Below, in pieces: positions 5,863 to 7,947 of a stretch of DNA of 7,947 nt. Source of the stretch: JBQCHF01 sp051953655 (GTDB lineage Bacteria > Actinomycetota > Actinomycetes > Motilibacterales > Motilibacteraceae); assembly GCA_051953655.1 (NCBI GenBank), contig JBQCIO010000206.1:1-7947 (forward strand), given 5' to 3'. The position numbers and the translations under genes are program-made. The first letter of the stretch is position 1. The number at the start of each line of letters is the position of its first letter. The notes below the pieces were generated by a model. It saw nothing but the letters and a program-made list of their open reading frames with translations, was not told the origin of the DNA and searched no databases.

Positions 5863-6153
5863 ATGAGCGTCTACGTGCTGGCCGACATCGACGTCCACGA
5901 CCCCGCCCGCTACGAGGACTACAAGACCCTCGCCGCGAACTCCGTCGAGCAGTACGGCGGCCGCTACGCCGTCCGGGGCGCGCAGGTGGAGGTGCTCGAG
6001 GGCGACTGGCCGACGGCGCGCTTCGTCGTGCTGGAGTTCCCCGACGCCGAGTCGGCGCGGCGCTGGTACGACTCGCCGGAGTACTCGGCCGCCCGCGCCG
6101 TCCGGCAGGAGGCCTCGGAGGGGCGCTTCATCCTGGTGAGCTCTCCCGCCTGA
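5863..6153 (+). CDS. DUF1330-type small protein (dimeric alpha-beta barrel fold)
   Basis: A 96-aa protein resembling the DUF1330 family, small ferredoxin-like alpha/beta proteins that usually dimerise. Visible family features are the first strand MSVYVLADIDVHD, then DPARYEDYK (13-21), the YGGRYAVRG block (31-39), LEGDWPTARFVVLEF (45-59) and the helix RWYDSPEYSAAR (67-78). No biochemical function is established for the family and none is assigned here. The gene starts 22 bp after the stop of the glycosylase-like gene, with a modest AGGG 8 nt before the ATG, so the two are probably co-transcribed. It converges on rpe, with 18 bp between the stop codons. An in-frame extension upstream overlaps the preceding gene and was not used. 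Confidence 0.85.
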   Translation: MSVYVLADIDVHDPARYEDYKTLAANSVEQYGGRYAVRGAQVEVLEGDWPTARFVVLEFPDAESARRWYDSPEYSAARAVRQEASEGRFILVSSPA

Positions 6154-6171
6154 GACCCTCGCCGCTACCGG

Positions 6172-6855
6172 CTACCCGCACCACCAGGAGGCCTCGGTGG
6201 CGCGCTCGGCCTGGGCGCGCAGGGACTGCACGGCCGCGGCGGGGTCGTCGGCACCGTAGACCGACGAGCCGGCCACGAAGACGTCGGCGCCGGCGTCGGC
6301 CGCCCGCTCGATGGTCTCCGCGCCCACCCCGCCGTCGACCTGGATCCACAGGTCCAGGTCGCGGCCCTTCACCAGCTCGCGGGCGCGCCGGATCTTGGGC
6401 AGCACGACGTCGAGGAACGACTGCCCGCCGAAGCCGGGTTCGACGGTCATGAGCAGCAGCATGTCCAGCTCGCCGAGCAGGTCGGCGTAGCCGTCGACGG
6501 CCGTGCCCGGGCGCAGCGCCATCCCGGCGCGGGCCCCGGCAGCGCGCAGGTCGCGGGCCAGCTTGACCGGGGCGCGGGCGGCCTCGACGTGGAAGGTGAC
6601 GCTGCGCGCGCCCGCCTCGGCGTAGGCCGGCGCCCAGCGGTCGGGGTCCTCGATCATCAGGTGGCAGTCCAGCGGCAGCGGCGAGGCGCTCACCAGCCGC
6701 TCCACCACCGGCAGGCCCAGGGTCAGGTTGGGCACGAAATGGTTGTCCATGACGTCGACGTGCACCCAGTCCGCGTCCGGCGAGATGCGCTGCACCTCCT
6801 CGGCGAGCCGGGAGAAGTCGGCCGACAGGATGCTCGGGGAGATCTGGACGCCCAC
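6172..6855 (-). CDS. rpe: Ribulose-phosphate 3-epimerase
   Basis: Interconverts ribulose 5-phosphate and xylulose 5-phosphate in the pentose phosphate pathway. Ribulose 5-phosphate is also the substrate of the DHBP synthase half of RibBA, which may explain the recurrent rpe-rib neighbourhood. The product is 227 aa, a TIM barrel of normal length. It opens with ISPSILSADFSRLAEEV. The metal ligands of the family are in place: H32 and D34 in VHVDVMDNHFVPN, H65 in DCHLMIEDP, and D174 in IQVDGGV. The catalytic D34/D174 pair is therefore intact. TVEPGFGGQSF (137-147) and FVAGSSVYG supply the phosphate-binding loops. The start is GTG with no Shine-Dalgarno, but a TAGACT hexamer lies 7 nt upstream, so the mRNA may be leaderless. 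Confidence 0.97.
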   Translation of the reverse strand: MGVQISPSILSADFSRLAEEVQRISPDADWVHVDVMDNHFVPNLTLGLPVVERLVSASPLPLDCHLMIEDPDRWAPAYAEAGARSVTFHVEAARAPVKLARDLRAAGARAGMALRPGTAVDGYADLLGELDMLLLMTVEPGFGGQSFLDVVLPKIRRARELVKGRDLDLWIQVDGGVGAETIERAADAGADVFVAGSSVYGADDPAAAVQSLRAQAERATEASWWCG

Positions 6856-6862
6856 GCTGCGG

Positions 6863-6868
6863 AGTCTA
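6863..6868 (-). promoter_or_regulatory. Candidate -10 box for leaderless rpe
   Basis: On the minus strand TAGACT fits the actinobacterial TANNNT -10 pattern and ends 7 nt before the GTG start of rpe, so transcription would begin at or next to the start codon. No recognisable -35 is seen 16-19 bp upstream, and no Shine-Dalgarno lies between the box and the GTG. Leaderless mRNAs with this spacing are common in actinobacteria. The call rests on one hexamer and its spacing. Confidence 0.4.
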
Positions 6869-6903
6869 GGTCGTCCCTATGCCGGCGCCTGAAGGGCCTT
6901 CGT

Positions 6904-6923
6904 GGTGCGGTCGGGGTGCGGTC
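6904..6923. repeat. Two 9-bp direct repeats with 11-bp period
   Basis: GGTGCGGTC occurs at 6904-6912 and again at 6915-6923, in the divergent gap between rpe and the PspC gene. The 11-bp period places both copies on nearly the same face of the helix, as expected for a tandem protein-binding site. It may equally be a chance duplication in GC-rich sequence. Confidence 0.3.
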
Positions 6924-6951
6924 AGGGCGAGACCAGGGTCGGTCCCCGATG

Positions 6952-7008
6952 CGGCGGGCTGCCCGCCGGGCGGACGGTGGGTGCACCGGCGGGCACCCTG
7001 CCCGCCGG
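6952..7008. repeat. Two tandem GC-rich palindromes before the PspC gene
   Basis: The 8-mer CGGCGGGC and its complement GCCCGCCG alternate four times: 6952-6959, 6961-6968, 6987-6994 and 7000-7007. The first pair is a dyad with a one-base centre at 6960. The second is a 10-bp perfect stem, 6986-6995 with 6999-7008, around CCC. The dyad centres are 37 bp apart. The second ends 6 bp before the GAGGAG Shine-Dalgarno of the PspC gene. It may be a pair of operator sites in the divergent rpe/pspC region, or an RNA leader with mutually exclusive hairpins. The symmetry is direct observation; the role is unknown. Confidence 0.6.
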
Positions 7009-7026
7009 CCACCTGAGGAGTCTTCG

Positions 7027-7296
7027 ATGACCGACGTCCGCGCCTCGTTCGCCCGCGAGGGCCTGGTCCGTACCCGCGACGAGCGGGTGCTCGCCGGCGT
7101 CTGCGCCGGACTGGGCCGGCGGATCGGCCTGGCCCCGTGGCCCACCCGGCTGCTGTTCGTCCTGCTGACCATCCTGCTGCCCGGCACCCCGCTGGTCTTC
7201 TACGTCGTCCTCTGGGTGCTGATGCCCGACGAGCGCGACGCGGCGGCCCGGCTGGGCGTGCACCGCACGCAGGACGAGGGCGCCGCGGGGGCGTGA
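7027..7296 (+). CDS. Small PspC-domain membrane protein
   Basis: An 89-aa protein dominated by a PspC domain. The motif RTRDERVLAGVCAGLGRRIG (15-34) matches the family's R..D..laGVCaGla pattern. It is followed by a hydrophobic stretch (about 40-66) broken by PGTP, giving one or two membrane passes, then the typical ending YVVLWVLMPDE (59-69) and a short charged tail. In enterobacteria PspC senses envelope stress with PspB and PspA. Stand-alone short PspC proteins are common in actinobacteria, where some family members are fused to histidine kinases, and their role is mostly unknown. No pspA or pspB is nearby, so a phage-shock role should not be assumed. The ATG start is set by GAGGAG (7015-7020) 6 nt upstream. 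It is divergent from rpe and convergent with rsmB. Confidence 0.88.
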   Translation: MTDVRASFAREGLVRTRDERVLAGVCAGLGRRIGLAPWPTRLLFVLLTILLPGTPLVFYVVLWVLMPDERDAAARLGVHRTQDEGAAGA

Positions 7297-7509
7297 GGAG
7301 ATCAGCCGCCCCGACGAGATGGTCGCCGCCCCGACGGAATCCCGCGGGGGCGGCGGTCAAGGACCACGGGGCCGTGATCGTTTGCGGCTGGCCAGTGACG
7401 CCCAGCCGGCACCAGCCGCGCCGTGACCAGCGCCGTCGCCCGTGTCGCCGCTGGCCGCGGCGGACCACGCCCCGGGTCCCGACGGCGCCGCCGCTCTCCG
7501 ACCCCCGCC
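7297..7509. other. Structured non-coding region between convergent pspC and rsmB
   Basis: No gene is supported in these 213 bp. Besides the repeat and hairpin at 7305-7354, they contain CACGG/CCGTG (7366-7370 with 7373-7377), a perfect 7-bp stem CGGCTGG/CCAGCCG (7385-7391 with 7402-7408), and CGCCGC/GCGGCG (7446-7451 with 7457-7462). The last could serve rsmB on the minus strand. Such a density of small dyads suggests a bidirectional terminator region or a copy of a dispersed intergenic repeat. Open frames crossing it lack a ribosome-binding site and are extensions of frames overlapping rsmB. Confidence 0.5.
7305..7354 (+). terminator. Direct repeats and hairpin after the PspC gene, possible terminator
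   Basis: GCCGCCCCGACG occurs at 7305-7316 and 7325-7336, a 20-bp period. GCCGCCCC of the second copy (7325-7332) pairs perfectly with GGGGCGGC (7347-7354), and the stem extends to 9 bp with 7324/7355. The first copy can pair with the same downstream arm instead. The hairpin begins about 28 bp after the PspC stop codon, so termination is plausible, although no T-tract follows. Confidence 0.4.
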
Positions 7510-7947
7510 TCAGCCCTTCCGCAGCAGCGTCAGGTGCATGGCGTCGGTGCCGTGCACGTGCGGCCACAGCTGCACGTCCGGGCCGGCGCCGAGCGCGGGA
7601 ACGCCGGGCAGGAACGGCCGCGCGTCGATGCGCTCGACGTCGGGGCGGCGGCGCAGGACGTCGTCGACGACGACGCCGGTCTCGGCCAGGTGCGGGGAGC
7701 AGGTGACGTAGGCGACCACGCCGCCGGGGCGGACCAGCTCCAGCGCGCTGGCCAGCAGGGCCCGCTGCAGCGGCGCCAGGGCGGCGACGTCCTGGGGGGT
7801 TCGCCGCCAGCGGGCCTCCGGGCGGCGGCGCAGGGCGCCGAGGCCGGTGCAGGGGCCGTCGACGAGGACGCGGGCGGCCGTGCCGGGCGCGACCGGCGGG
7901 GCGGTGCCCTCGGCGGTGACGACCACGGCGGGTAGGTCGGCGCCGAC
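7510..7947 (-). CDS. rsmB: 16S rRNA m5C methyltransferase RsmB, C-terminal part (cut by window edge)
   Basis: The C-terminal 145 residues of an RNA cytosine-C5 methyltransferase; the 5' end lies beyond position 7947. The fragment covers the end of the Rossmann-like SAM domain. Motif IV is LVDGPCTGLGALRRRPEARW (fragment residues 28-47, with D30 and C33). Motif VI is AYVTCSPHLAE (79-89, with C83). In RsmB/Fmu the motif VI cysteine is the nucleophile that attacks C6 of the base, and the motif IV cysteine assists release of the product. The RRRPEARW stretch favours RsmB (Fmu/Sun, C967 of 16S rRNA) over RsmF, as does its place next to rpe. The protein ends with HGTDAMHLTLLRKG, near the usual C-terminus of the family. 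The N-terminal NusB-like domain cannot be judged. Confidence 0.9.
   Translation of the reverse strand, partial: VGADLPAVVVTAEGTAPPVAPGTAARVLVDGPCTGLGALRRRPEARWRRTPQDVAALAPLQRALLASALELVRPGGVVAYVTCSPHLAETGVVVDDVLRRRPDVERIDARPFLPGVPALGAGPDVQLWPHVHGTDAMHLTLLRKG

Noticed and set aside
4500..5864. Minus-strand open frame of 454 codons opposite the glycosylase gene
   Set aside because: A shadow of the plus-strand gene, whose translation carries conserved HTH_42 motifs. The antisense product has no recognisable domain and would start inside the riboswitch region.
7027..7296. Phage-shock-protein operon
   Set aside because: Only a short PspC-domain gene is present. The neighbours are rpe and rsmB, with no pspA, pspB or pspF-like gene.
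6866..7567. Minus-strand open frame of 233 codons across the pspC gene and the non-coding gap
   Set aside because: It begins inside rsmB in another frame, covers the well-supported pspC gene antisense, and reads a repeat-rich gap. It has no domain and no ribosome-binding site.

Overview
The window is very GC-rich, with strong G/C bias at third codon positions, frequent GTG starts and 1-4 bp stop/start overlaps. This points to a high-GC actinobacterium. A Geodermatophilales-type organism is my guess only, because nothing in the window fixes the family. The genes are mostly chromosomal housekeeping genes. I see no transposase, phage gene, CRISPR array, tRNA or rRNA.

Positions 31-4603 (minus strand) hold one complete riboflavin operon, read right to left: FMN riboswitch, ribD, ribE, a PnuC-type transporter best read as ribM, the fused ribBA, ribH, then a strong hairpin that probably ends the transcript. 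Every junction between genes is an overlapping stop/start, so translation is probably coupled along the whole operon. GTP cyclohydrolase II, DHBP synthase, the deaminase/reductase, lumazine synthase and riboflavin synthase are all present. Only the intermediate phosphatase and the FAD/FMN-forming kinase are absent. Because the uptake gene is in the same transcript, one FMN sensor would control both synthesis and import.

Positions 4740-6153 (plus strand, divergent from the rib operon) hold two genes: a winged-helix protein of the AlkZ/YcaQ (HTH_42) DNA glycosylase type, and a small DUF1330-type ferredoxin-fold protein 22 bp downstream. The 136-bp divergent gap contains a short perfect dyad. 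Positions 6172-6855 (minus) hold ribulose-phosphate 3-epimerase (rpe), convergent with the DUF1330 gene and possibly leaderless. Positions 7027-7296 (plus) encode a small PspC-domain membrane protein whose leader carries two tandem GC-rich palindromes. Positions 7297-7509 are non-coding and rich in repeats and hairpins. Positions 7510-7947 (minus) are the C-terminal part of rsmB (16S rRNA m5C methyltransferase), cut by the window edge.

The order rsmB - rpe - ribD - ribE - ribBA - ribH resembles the conserved actinobacterial neighbourhood (as in the M. tuberculosis fmu-rpe-ribG-ribC-ribA2-ribH region). Here plus-strand genes interrupt it: pspC between rsmB and rpe, and the glycosylase/DUF1330 pair between rpe and ribD. 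I found no clearly new system. The points most worth following are the riboswitch expression platform, the glycosylase with a QGQ motif, and the structured intergenic repeats at 6952-7008 and 7305-7408.
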